DNA of 64,000 nt from Solicola gregarius (lineage in GTDB: Bacteria; Actinomycetota; Actinomycetes; Propionibacteriales; Nocardioidaceae). The position numbers and the translations under genes are program-made. The notes beneath the pieces were generated by a model. That model did not search any database. It was given only the letters and a program-made list of their open reading frames with translations, and was not told the origin of the DNA. Each line of letters starts with the position of its first letter. The stretch's first letter is position 1. This document shows positions 34,147-42,179 of this stretch, piece after piece. Where the stretch lies: positions 4,836,001 to 4,900,000 of the forward strand of contig NZ_CP094970.1 in the NCBI RefSeq assembly GCF_025790165.1, given 5' to 3'.

Positions 34147-35573
34147 CGGCGGCTCACTCTCACGCCGGGCAGTCGGGCACGACGGGCGTGACCGTCGATA
34201 TCGACGTAGTCGATGATGCTCTCGTCGGTCTCGTCCATCTCCACGTCCAGGTCGTCCTCGGCGAGCGAGAGATAGCCGAGGATCTCGGCGGCACCGTACT
34301 CGATCGGATAGAGATCGATGATCTCGTTGAGGCTGGTGGCGCTGGCCGCCGGGAGAACGGCCCGTAGGTTGTCGGCCAGCCGAGCACGATCGACGAAGTG
34401 CTGCCCGAAGAGCGCCGTCATGTCGAGGTCCTCCTCCGCCGACGGCGTCAGCAGACTGTCGACCTCTGCGGCGGGCTGCACGCTGTAGAGCGGACGCTCC
34501 ATCGGCAGGCTGATCGGGATGCCGGGGAGATCGATCATCAAGCCGTCGGCGGGAGGCTCGTCCTGTATTTCCAGCGCGGTGGCCTCGATCTGGCGTACCA
34601 GGTCGACGACGCGGCGGTTCTCCACCCACACCTGGTCGTCGAGGAACCGGCGGAACTGCTCGGAGATCTTGCGGACCGTGCCTTGGGTACGCTCGGCAGC
34701 CAACGACCAGTCGTGATGGATCGTGCCGAGCCGTCGGTCGGTCGTCACCGCATCGAGCTGCTGTACGCGTCGCAGCAGGTCGCTCAACTCGTCCTGTCGG
34801 CGCTCGGAGAGTAGGAAATCGTAGAACGCCTGGAAGGTCGTGCCCTGGTCGGAGCTGCCGATGTCGGAGCGGCTCGCCACCAGCTCTGCGAGCAAGTCGC
34901 CCTTGGAGCCCTCCCACCCGGCGATCCTCTCGCGGGCGTTTCGGTCGAGCTCACGGAACTTCTCTCCGACCTCGCGGAAGTCGCTCAGCAACTCCCGGGC
35001 GGTGCTGGCGAACTGCTGGTACCGGTCGCGTACGGCACCGTCGCCCAGCACGGCGACCTGCCCGGACTCGACATCCGCGATCTCTCGGTCGAGGGCATCG
35101 CGCTGCTCGCGTAGCCGCTCCAGTCGGGCCTCGGGGTCGCCGTCGGTGCCGTGGACGATCTGCCGAAGGAGCTCGACGACCGTGTGCAGCCGGGACTCGG
35201 TGCCGACGAACTCGCGTTCGGCCAGGCCGGTGACCCAGGCGTACGCCTTCTCGAACGCCGACGTGGCCTCGTAATGCACCTCATCGGAATGGTCGGGGTA
35301 GAAGCTGCGCAGCCACCTGGCGTCGGGGGCAGCCCAGTCTTCGAGGTACTCCTCGGGCCGCTTGGGAAACCGATCTCCGTCGCCATGGTCGAGGTTGCGA
35401 GCATAGAGCTCGTCGTCCAGAGCATTGGCGAGCTCGGAGACTCCAGTGGCGCCGTGGTTGTCCTCCACGTACCACCGGCCCAGGAATGCGAGCACGAGCG
35501 AGGCATTGCCGGCGCGGAGCAACTTCCATGCCGGATGCTTCTCGCGCAGCGCATCGATCTCGGCGTACTCCAT
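34143..35573 (-). CDS. jetA: Wadjet kleisin-like subunit JetA (DUF3375)
   Basis: 476 residues, DUF3375. Starts IDALREKHPAWKLLRAGNASLVLAFL (shown in part by LREKHPAWKLLR) and contains a coiled coil around 150-230; ends with an acidic tail (EDDLDVEMDETDESI). MukF/kleisin counterpart bridging the JetC heads. First gene of jetABCD; the 160 bp upstream should hold the promoter, though none is obvious. Confidence 0.93.
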   Translation of the reverse strand: MEYAEIDALREKHPAWKLLRAGNASLVLAFLGRWYVEDNHGATGVSELANALDDELYARNLDHGDGDRFPKRPEEYLEDWAAPDARWLRSFYPDHSDEVHYEATSAFEKAYAWVTGLAEREFVGTESRLHTVVELLRQIVHGTDGDPEARLERLREQRDALDREIADVESGQVAVLGDGAVRDRYQQFASTARELLSDFREVGEKFRELDRNARERIAGWEGSKGDLLAELVASRSDIGSSDQGTTFQAFYDFLLSERRQDELSDLLRRVQQLDAVTTDRRLGTIHHDWSLAAERTQGTVRKISEQFRRFLDDQVWVENRRVVDLVRQIEATALEIQDEPPADGLMIDLPGIPISLPMERPLYSVQPAAEVDSLLTPSAEEDLDMTALFGQHFVDRARLADNLRAVLPAASATSLNEIIDLYPIEYGAAEILGYLSLAEDDLDVEMDETDESIIDYVDIDGHARRARLPGVRVSRR

Positions 35574-35734
35574 GGCTCACCTCCCGTCGACGCGGTCCAG
35601 CGTAGAGGCCGCGACCGACAAGCGAGGGCCGGCATGCCGCGAGGTGGAGGGCGTCGAGCGTCCCTCCGGAGCGCGCAGCGGGGACGGAAGGTCGGCCAGC
35701 GCCCGCACAGGTGGGCAGGTAACCATCGACCGCG

Positions 35735-36089
35735 TCAGTACCCATCGATCGTGACCGCTGCCTGCTCGAAGAGTTCGCGAAGCGACTGTCGCCAATCGGC
35801 GAGGTCAACCGATAGCGTCAACCAGGTCAGTTCGCGGTCGATCTCATCGTACTGATGGATGATGAAGTTTCGGTTTGCGATGGCAAGCGCCCAGTCCACG
35901 CCGTCGGGTGCGAGCACGCCAAGTTTCGCCAGTCGATTGGCCGCCTCTCCCAGCTTCATCATGAGGAGTCTCCGGCCTCTTGTAGGAGATCGTCCGCCAG
36001 GTACGCAGCCTTGCCTTGGTGTGCAATCGCGTCGGCACGCCCGAGCCAGCTCGAATGTGCAGCAACTCCTTGGCTGTCTTGCGGTCCAT
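35735..36089 (-). pseudogene. hepT: HEPN ribonuclease toxin (HepT/DUF86), broken by two 1-bp deletions
   Basis: Start ATG at 36089 overlaps the MNT gene stop (TGATG). Frame 1 reads MDRKTAKELLHIR. After a 1-bp loss near 36050 a second frame reads SWLGRADAIAHQGKAAYLAD and on to QEAGDS. A second 1-bp loss near 35965 leads into MMKLGEAANRLAKLG and the active-site motif RNFIIHQY (R-x4-H-x-Y of HepT RNases). Adding two bases restores a 118-residue protein of normal size. So the toxin is probably inactive, or the two indels are sequencing errors. Confidence 0.75.
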
Positions 36090-36562
36090 CAAATGAGCAC
36101 AGCCTCACGACGGATGTCGTCGTCCAGTCCCGCCTTGAGACCGCCGTACGAGATGAGGTCGACGGTCCGCCCGAGAATCTCCTCGATCAATTGCTTGAAT
36201 CGGATGAACGCGAATGATGACGTCCCGTCAGGTGCCTGGATCAGCAGATCGATGTCGGAGTCTTGATGCGCCTGTCGGCGTGCGACCGAACCGAAAGCTG
36301 CCAAGTCCGTGTAGCCATACGCATCGGCCAGCGCCTTGAGCACCGGCGTGGCTGCACCCAGTAGCACCCCCGGGTGCACCGCAGCGAGATCCGGCGCAAA
36401 CTTCAACTGCTGGCTGACAGCCGGCTGCGAGATACCCAATGTCTCGGCGATGTCTCGCTGGCTCATGCCCGTTGCCACCATCGCACGCAGCGCGAGCACG
36501 CGACGCAGACGAGCAACTTCCTCATCCCGTCGGGCATCGCGATAGACGGCCATCAACTCCAT
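36089..36562 (-). CDS. mntA: MNT-domain antitoxin (MntA-like) with N-terminal HTH
   Basis: 157 residues: an HTH (ATGMSQRDIAETLGISQPAVSQQL, around residues 30-53) followed by a minimal nucleotidyltransferase (GSVARRQAHQDSDIDLLI; the usual GSRARG is GSVARR here, acidic pair D-x-D kept). MntA enzymes neutralise HepT by AMPylating its active-site Tyr. The HTH suggests autoregulation. Possible start also at the ATG 36553, which has a better ribosome site (GGAG). Intact although the toxin gene is frameshifted. Confidence 0.85.
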   Translation of the reverse strand: MELMAVYRDARRDEEVARLRRVLALRAMVATGMSQRDIAETLGISQPAVSQQLKFAPDLAAVHPGVLLGAATPVLKALADAYGYTDLAAFGSVARRQAHQDSDIDLLIQAPDGTSSFAFIRFKQLIEEILGRTVDLISYGGLKAGLDDDIRREAVLI

Positions 36563-36863
36563 AAGGCAATCTTATCAGCGGGCCAAGGGACATCCACTCG
36601 CAAGCACCTTGGCAGCTCCGTAAGCGCCACCTCCATTGCTGCGATCAGCAGAGTAGATGCCATGCGATTGGAAGACTCGAACATCCTGCGTTCGGTAGAG
36701 CAGTCCGTTGCCGGCGGTGGATCACGCAACGTGGCTTCGACCGAATCCGTCGAATAGCACCGGCCCACACCAACGGCACCTGGCCCGAGCCACCCAGACC
36801 AGACTTGCAGGCCGACTTCCGAGCCACCAGACCAAAGATGGAACGCAAGATCGGCCACCTGAT
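36563..36863. other. Gap without a supported gene
   Basis: 301 bp upstream of mntA. Open frames exist on both strands, but none shows a recognisable domain or ribosome site; probably decayed DNA plus the mntA-hepT promoter. Confidence 0.4.
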
Positions 36864-37070
36864 GCCGATGCGACGACGGCCATCGCCGCGTACCTCTCCG
36901 CCGAGCGCGACGCAGGCAGGATCGCGCCCGACGCCGATATCGGCGCGCTGACGCTGTCCCACGTCGGGGGCGGCCACCTCCTGTTCGCCGATTGGGAGGA
37001 GCGACCGACCAATGCGGCCGTCGAGAGATTCGTGACCGCGACCGTCAAGGACGCCCCGCGAGATTTGTGA
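36864..37070 (+). pseudogene. Remnant of a TetR-type regulator (C-terminal part)
   Basis: About 68 codons reading TTAIAAYLSAERDAGRI, then GALTLSHVGGGHLLFADWEE and VERFVTATVKDA: the typical C-terminal ligand domain end of actinobacterial TetR proteins. No N-terminal HTH is found upstream in any frame, so only a tail is left. Family call from pattern alone. Confidence 0.45.
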
Positions 37071-37116
37071 CGCAACGGCGACCTCCCCGGGGTCAAACAC
37101 ACCGTTACGTCACAAA
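37064..37116. terminator. Hairpin between the TetR remnant and the phosphodiesterase remnant
   Basis: 17-bp arms (37064-37080 and 37100-37116) with two mismatches around TTTGTGACGnAACGG, 10 bp beyond the end of the minus-strand phosphodiesterase gene. Same style of long stem as the other terminators here. Confidence 0.65.
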
Positions 37117-37126
37117 CCCTGGAGGG

Positions 37127-38093
37127 TCAGGCCACGCAGACGTCGTGCGCGCGCTTGGCGAGCACCGCGGCCCGCTTGCCGTGCACGGCGCGGTCACCGA
37201 GTACGTCGTTGAGCTTGTCGGGGAAATTGGTGAACATCCCGTCCACCCCGATCTCGATCAGGCGGACCGTGTCGTCGACGTCGTTGACCGTGTAGGGGTG
37301 CACGGCCAGGCACGACTGATGCGCACCCTCGATGACCCCCGCGTCAACGTCGCTGTGCGACGGCCCGAGTCCCTCGGCGTACGTGGCGACCTCGGCGGCA
37401 CCTGCACGGACCTCGCCACTGGTCGCACTACCCGAAACCAGCTGTACGAGCGGGAGTTCCGGAGCGGCCGAGTCGATCTGACGCAGGCTTGTCTCGCTAA
37501 AGGACTGGATGAGCACCTGCCAGCGATCACGTGCCGGATTCAGCAGGTGAAACTCGTCCATCAGCGCGAGCAGCTTGTCTTCCATCTCGGGGTACAGCGA
37601 CGGCGACTTGGTCTCGATGTAGTAGTTCGCCCGGTGCCGGTAACGCTCGAAACGTCCCGCAGGATCGCGATCTCCAAGCCGACGTAGTCAGGCCCGCCCT
37701 GTCGGGGTTACGCCTCGTTGAACCAGCTGCCCATGTCGCAGGTCTTCAGCTGCGCGAGCGTCTTGGTGCCCACGGCTCCGGTGCAGTTTGCTTTCGGCCC
37801 CCTCGCGGTACGGTCCAGCGTCTGGCGTGCATGACCACCAGGACGCCGTCGGCGGTCATCTGCAGGTCCTGCTCGATGAAGTCGGCGCCCATGCGGATGG
37901 CGCGGTCGTACGCGGGGAACGTGTGCTCAGGCGCGTAGCCAGACGCACCACGGTGCGAGACGTCGGCGACGACCCGCTCGGCCGGCGCACGGTTCGGACT
38001 GCCATTCGCCGCGGTCGGGGCGGTCACAGCAAGCCCGAGCGCGACAGCGACGGCCATGGCCACCGCTACGAAACGGAAGGGTTGTAGACGCAT
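37127..38093 (-). pseudogene. Secreted glycerophosphodiester phosphodiesterase, multiply frameshifted
   Basis: N-terminal signal peptide ([15 protein letters not shown]) and GDPD catalytic start [13 protein letters not shown], then [13 protein letters not shown] and VVMH. After this His the frame is lost; the true continuation ([15 protein letters not shown], then [13 protein letters not shown]) is in another frame, meets TAA near 37707, and shifts again near 37650 into YRHRANYYIETKSPSLYPEMEDK and the final 37585-37127 stretch. At least two shifts and one stop, so it is non-functional unless the reads are poor. The enzyme would release glycerol-3-phosphate from glycerophosphodiesters outside the cell. 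Confidence 0.8.
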
Positions 38094-38377
38094 CGGTCAT
38101 CCTCCAGATGGGAACGGACAACGAGCCGCGTACGTTCATCGGCTCGCCTTCACGCCCTCAGCCCACTGCCGCGCGGGGACCAGTCCCGAAACTGCGCATG
38201 ACCGACAAATGAAGTTCGTCCTATGCGCCGCGCCGCGCTCACCACGGCCGAGTACGCCGGTCGCGTCGTGATCACGGTCGCCTGGGAGCGGGTCATCGAT
38301 TGTTCAGGATCTGTGCATGTTCAGTTTTCCCGAAAAGCCACGAATACTGAACAAGGGCAACTGCCACAGTTTCGAGC
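38094..38377. other. Gap upstream of the broken phosphodiesterase
   Basis: 284 bp with no supported gene. It holds a weak inverted repeat TTGTTCAG (38300-38307) / CTGAACAA (38347-38354) that may help end the glycohydrolase transcript. Confidence 0.4.
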
Positions 38378-39520
38378 TCACCAGCCCGGGTAGCGGATCC
38401 CCCATCTCGTATCGGGACCGTAGTCGCCATGAAGTCGGTCGCCGGCCGTGAACTCGTAGATGAAGTCGTCGGCGAGAGTGAGGATCGTGCCGCGTCCTTC
38501 CACCTCGAAGGCGAGCACTGGCGGCAGGGCCGTCTCGCCGTGCAGCGCGCCCAGGATGTTGCCGCAGATCGCTCCCGTGGAGTCGCTGTCGCCGGAGTGG
38601 GTCACTGCTAGGGCCAGCGCATCGCAAATCTCGCTTGGCTCCGGGTACGCAAGTGCGGCGTAGACGGCGATGCCGAGTGCTTCCTCGGCGACCCACCCGT
38701 CCCCGAGTTCCTCAATCGCGGCTGCGCTGGCGGGCTCCCGCGCGGCATCGACGGCTTGCTCGATCGCGTGTGTGGTCCCCTCGTGGTGCTCGTACTGGCG
38801 CAGTTGCTCCAGCATCGTGTCGACCGCCTCCGCGAGGTCTTGCCCACGCATGATCGCGCCGATCAGCACGGCGAGGGCACCCGAGGCCAGTTGTCCGGTG
38901 CGGTGCCCGTGGGTGTAGCCAGCCGCCTCGGCGGCCGCGTCGAACTGCGATTGCAGCGATGCCCATGTCCAGGGCGGCAGCAGCCCGAACGGTGCGCTAC
39001 GCATCACACCGCCGCAGCCCTTCGACTGGTTGCGTGCCGCGCCACCGAACGGCCGGATCCTCCGTTCGCCGTCCCGCGCCACCTTCAGCGCGTCGAGGCA
39101 GGTGTTTCCGGGTGCCCGGCGCGAGTACAACCAGCGTTCGGTGATGAGCCAGCTATCACGCTCACCATCGGGCCGGGGGAGCAACTGTGTATCGAGCCAT
39201 CGGTCGTACGCGTGATGCAGCACCGCGACTGTGAAACCCAGCCCGCGATCGGTGCGGACCGACGCCCGGATCATGCCTTCGACGGTGAACAGCGTCATCT
39301 GCGTGTCGTCGGTGATCCGGCCGTACGCGATAGTGCCCCCGACGTCCTCGGGCACGTACTCCCTGACACCCTCGCGGCCGCATCCGCGGTGGATGCGGTC
39401 CAGATCCCAGAACTCGACGGGACCACCCAGCGCATCGCCGATGGCTCCGCCTAGCAGCGAACCCCGCACACGCGAGCCGTACGCCTCGAGCATCTGCCGG
39501 TCTGCCGGTCTGCTGACCAT
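38378..39520 (-). CDS. ADP-ribosylglycohydrolase family protein (DraG-like)
   Basis: 380 residues from ATG 39520. Family motifs: GSLLGGAIGDALGGPVEFW at the start, TDDTQMTLFTVEG (metal-binding Thr-Asp-Asp) and SGDSDSTGAICGNILG (second metal site). Removes ADP-ribose from proteins or nucleic acid; target unknown. Lies 64 bp after vsr on the same strand, so it may be the tail gene of the defence operon or an independent island gene. Confidence 0.88.
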   Translation of the reverse strand: MVSRPADRQMLEAYGSRVRGSLLGGAIGDALGGPVEFWDLDRIHRGCGREGVREYVPEDVGGTIAYGRITDDTQMTLFTVEGMIRASVRTDRGLGFTVAVLHHAYDRWLDTQLLPRPDGERDSWLITERWLYSRRAPGNTCLDALKVARDGERRIRPFGGAARNQSKGCGGVMRSAPFGLLPPWTWASLQSQFDAAAEAAGYTHGHRTGQLASGALAVLIGAIMRGQDLAEAVDTMLEQLRQYEHHEGTTHAIEQAVDAAREPASAAAIEELGDGWVAEEALGIAVYAALAYPEPSEICDALALAVTHSGDSDSTGAICGNILGALHGETALPPVLAFEVEGRGTILTLADDFIYEFTAGDRLHGDYGPDTRWGIRYPGW

Positions 39521-39584
39521 CGTCGACCTATCTCTCACTCCGCCACTCCACGAGCGGCCACCGAATGGGACCCGTCCGACGGGC

Positions 39585-40028
39585 TCACGTTGGACCGTCG
39601 CTCGGCGACACCAACTCAATATTCGCCCCCTCGAGACAACCGGTCACGCGACGCGTGGCGTCGTCTGCCGATTCGTGCTCCCAAACAGAGACCACAGTCC
39701 AGCCGAGCTCGCGAAGTGCGTCCCGGTTCCGGCGGTCGCGTTCCTTGTTGGCGTCGAGCTTCTCTCGCCACCAGACCGCATTGTTCTTCGGAGCGGTCGC
39801 GTGTTCGGGACAGCCGTGCCAGAAGCAACCGTCGACGAACACGACCACCATGCGCTTTGTGAAGACGATGTCTCCTCGAACCCGCAGCGATGGCTCCAAC
39901 CGGTGATCGACTCGGAATCGATAGCCGAGCGCATGGAGCCGGCGTCTGATCGCCACCTCCAGCGCGGTGTCTCGGCGGCGTTGGCGTTCCATCCGCCGCC
40001 GGACGTCGTCGCTGAGCGGCTCGGGCAT
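39585..40028 (-). CDS. vsr: Very short patch repair endonuclease (Vsr)
   Basis: 147 residues. Vsr motifs: RRRDTALEVAIRR, GDIVFTKRMVVVFVDGC (catalytic Asp), CFWHGCPEH (zinc/active-site His), WWREKLDANKERDRRN. Nicks next to the T of T:G mismatches produced when 5-methylcytosine deaminates, starting repair. The ATG lies 1 bp after the stop of the cytosine methylase, so the pair is co-expressed, as dcm-vsr pairs are. Confidence 0.95.
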   Translation of the reverse strand: MPEPLSDDVRRRMERQRRRDTALEVAIRRRLHALGYRFRVDHRLEPSLRVRGDIVFTKRMVVVFVDGCFWHGCPEHATAPKNNAVWWREKLDANKERDRRNRDALRELGWTVVSVWEHESADDATRRVTGCLEGANIELVSPSDGPT

Positions 40029-40029
40029 C

Positions 40030-41160
40030 TCAGCCCGCTGTCAAGGCGGCGATATGCGCGTCGAGCGCTGCCACGAACCGATCGTCGCGTCGCAATGTGC
40101 TGGCCTTGAGCCGTTTGGTGAAGCCACTGGTCGCTCCCAGGCTCAGGGGCTCTGCGGTGTAGCGATCGAGCAGGTTCATCAATGACACGCCCGATCGCTT
40201 GTCGACTGGGCGCTCACCGATCGACCACGCCTCGCGATTCCCGGCAACCGACGACGCGGCGAACGGCCAACGCCGACCCGGCGTCAACGCGCGACGATCG
40301 ACATCGACGGGATAGCCCGGCGCCACCAGCCGACTACCTAACCATTTCGCAACCGGCACCGTCACGGCATTGCCGACCAGTTTCCATCGCTCCCCGAGCG
40401 TGCCGGATCCGTCCGTCCAACCTGCCCTGAATCCCTGCAGCCGCTCCCCTGCGGCGATGCTCGGCCGACAAATCGCACGCCCATCCTCGGCAGAGGGAAT
40501 CCACACGGCCGGAGGCGATGCGATTCCGAGCTTCGATCCGCCCTTCAGCGTCGGGACGACTCCCTCTCCCCACCCGATGCCCCGATTGCCCTCGGTCCAG
40601 TAGAAGCCGTACGCGGTGTGCCGCTTCTGGGCACTGGACCCGCCAGTCTCATCGGCGAACAGCACCGTACGCGGATCCTGCGTCTTCGACGCAACGAGGA
40701 ACACTCGGCGGCGGCGCTGACGTACGCCGAAGTGGCGGGAGTCGACCGTTCGGTACGCCCAGTTCCAGCCGTTCTCATCGAGCCATTCAGTGACGTGCCG
40801 GATAGGTGATCCGCCTTGGAGCGTGAGCATGTTCGGTACGTTCTCGAGCACAAGCCACGTCGGTGGAGTGTCGGCAACTAGCCGGAAGACCTCACGGATC
40901 AAGCCAGACTCATCGCCACTGATACCAGCCGTCCGGCCAACCTGGCTGAGGTCGGTACAAGGAAAACCTGCGGCGACGATGTCGGCCGTCGGCAATGAGC
41001 GGAGCTCACGAATGTCCCCGACAACCGGCGCATCGAACCGTCTACGAAGTGTGTCGGCGGCAGGTTCCCAGTACTCGCAAAGCAACTCCGTCTCGATCCC
41101 GGCGTCGCACAATCCGAGCTCGAGCCCGCCGATGCCGGAGAAGAGCCCCACTGACCTCAC
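40030..41160 (-). CDS. drmMII: C5-cytosine DNA methyltransferase (DISARM class 2-type, DrmMII-like)
   Basis: 376 residues from GTG 41160 (GAGGA 7 nt upstream; protein begins VRSVGLFSGIGGLELGL). Motif I FSGIGG, motif IV with the catalytic Cys about residue 68 (AAGFPCTDLSQ), motif VI WLVLENVPN, motif VIII FGVRQRRRRVFLV, motif X near the end (ERWKLVGNAVTVPVAKW). Marks host DNA, so the operon spares self. In characterised class 2 DISARM this enzyme methylates CCWGG; the Vsr partner fits such a site. Target not provable here. Confidence 0.9.
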   Translation of the reverse strand: MRSVGLFSGIGGLELGLCDAGIETELLCEYWEPAADTLRRRFDAPVVGDIRELRSLPTADIVAAGFPCTDLSQVGRTAGISGDESGLIREVFRLVADTPPTWLVLENVPNMLTLQGGSPIRHVTEWLDENGWNWAYRTVDSRHFGVRQRRRRVFLVASKTQDPRTVLFADETGGSSAQKRHTAYGFYWTEGNRGIGWGEGVVPTLKGGSKLGIASPPAVWIPSAEDGRAICRPSIAAGERLQGFRAGWTDGSGTLGERWKLVGNAVTVPVAKWLGSRLVAPGYPVDVDRRALTPGRRWPFAASSVAGNREAWSIGERPVDKRSGVSLMNLLDRYTAEPLSLGATSGFTKRLKASTLRRDDRFVAALDAHIAALTAG

Positions 41161-41209
41161 TCGAGCATCCTCGAGCGAAGTGGTCGAGTAGTCAAGTCGG
41201 CGCTCCGGC

Positions 41210-41449
41210 TCATCCGATACTGGGAAACGCCGCTCGGATGATCTCCAGGGGCTGACGCGCGTTCGACTCGTCCAGTTGCAGGGACTGGCTGCTCTTCGGA
41301 CCACTACGGCGGTCGTCAGACCCGAACGTCGTGAGGTGTAGGAAGCGTGAGCCATCGACCCCGGTCACCACCTGATGGAAGCAATCCACTTCGGTCGGAT
41401 GCACTCGGACGTGCTGGGTGCCTTCTTCGAAGCTTCTCAGTCGTGCCAC
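41210..41449 (-). CDS. Small unknown protein in the DISARM-like operon
   Basis: 79 residues: an Arg-rich start (MARLRSFEEGTQHVRVHPTEVD), a beta-rich middle (CFHQVV, RFLHLTTFGSDDR) and a C-terminal helix (NARQPLEIIRAAFPSIG). It lies between drmC (21 bp upstream) and the cytosine methylase (49 bp downstream) on the same strand. Looks like a compact folded domain rather than chance coding. I recall similar short proteins near C5-methylases but cannot confirm. Function unknown. Confidence 0.75.
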   Translation of the reverse strand: MARLRSFEEGTQHVRVHPTEVDCFHQVVTGVDGSRFLHLTTFGSDDRRSGPKSSQSLQLDESNARQPLEIIRAAFPSIG

Positions 41450-41470
41450 GGGTCTCCTCCATCCTATCGT

Positions 41471-42178
41471 TCAGTTCAGGTCGATGAGTACGCCATGGCG
41501 ATGCAACAGGTCGAGTCGTTCCCGCAGGCCCGTGGCAATGGTGGCGTCGACGCTCAGCAAGCCACATTCGAGGCTGCGCTCGGCAGCGGCCAAAGAGAAG
41601 TTCGCGCTTGTCACCAACGCTTCGCGATCATCAACGGCGATCAGCTTCGCGTGTTGGATGGCGTACGCGTCATCCTCAGGCTCATCGAGAGTCCACACCC
41701 GAGCGCCGTCCAGCATCCCGGCGATCATCTCCGCGGTTTCAAGGCGCTGCGCGGTGTCTACGACGATCGTCACAGCGACACCGCGGGTTCGCGCGTTCTT
41801 CAACGCCACGAGATGCGGTGACCCCCAGCCGGCCGAGTAGGTCGCGGCATAGACCACGCCCTCAGCTCGGTTGATCAGGTCGAGTGCGGCCTTCGTAGTG
41901 CGACCTTCGGCTCCAGGTACGTCGCGCGGGTTGGTCCAGACGAGATCGGGACGTGGCACACGCGGTACCGCCGCGATACCTTCCAGCGCGGCAACGCCCC
42001 GCTCCACACTCGTGTCAGATCCGATCAGCTCACGCAGCAGTGTCCGCACCACGGCCTGATTGACCCCGTACGCCCGCTTGGCAGCGATGTTCGGCCGGCG
42101 GCTCTGCCGCAGGCTGGCGGCTACCCTGCTCGCCTCCTCCGGCGTAAGCAACGCTCCGAGACGCGCGATGGCAGACAT
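41471..42178 (-). CDS. drmC: DISARM protein DrmC (phospholipase D-like)
   Basis: 235 residues. One PLD/HKD motif: QHAKLIAVDDREALVTSANFS (H-x-K, then Asp and Asn), preceded by the family pattern VVYAATYSAGW. Dimerises in relatives to form one active site. In published DISARM work DrmC is dispensable for some phages. Starts 1 bp after the drmB stop. Confidence 0.9.
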   Translation of the reverse strand: MSAIARLGALLTPEEASRVAASLRQSRRPNIAAKRAYGVNQAVVRTLLRELIGSDTSVERGVAALEGIAAVPRVPRPDLVWTNPRDVPGAEGRTTKAALDLINRAEGVVYAATYSAGWGSPHLVALKNARTRGVAVTIVVDTAQRLETAEMIAGMLDGARVWTLDEPEDDAYAIQHAKLIAVDDREALVTSANFSLAAAERSLECGLLSVDATIATGLRERLDLLHRHGVLIDLN

Positions 42179-42179
42179 G

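Noticed and set aside
38224-38377. Small plus-strand frame in the gap before the glycohydrolase
   Set aside because: No ribosome site and no recognisable domain; it runs into the antisense of the glycohydrolase end.
18420-39520. A single larger mobile island from glnA through the glycohydrolase
   Set aside because: No third copy of the 25-bp att repeat was found to the right, so only 18420-28954 can be bounded from sequence.
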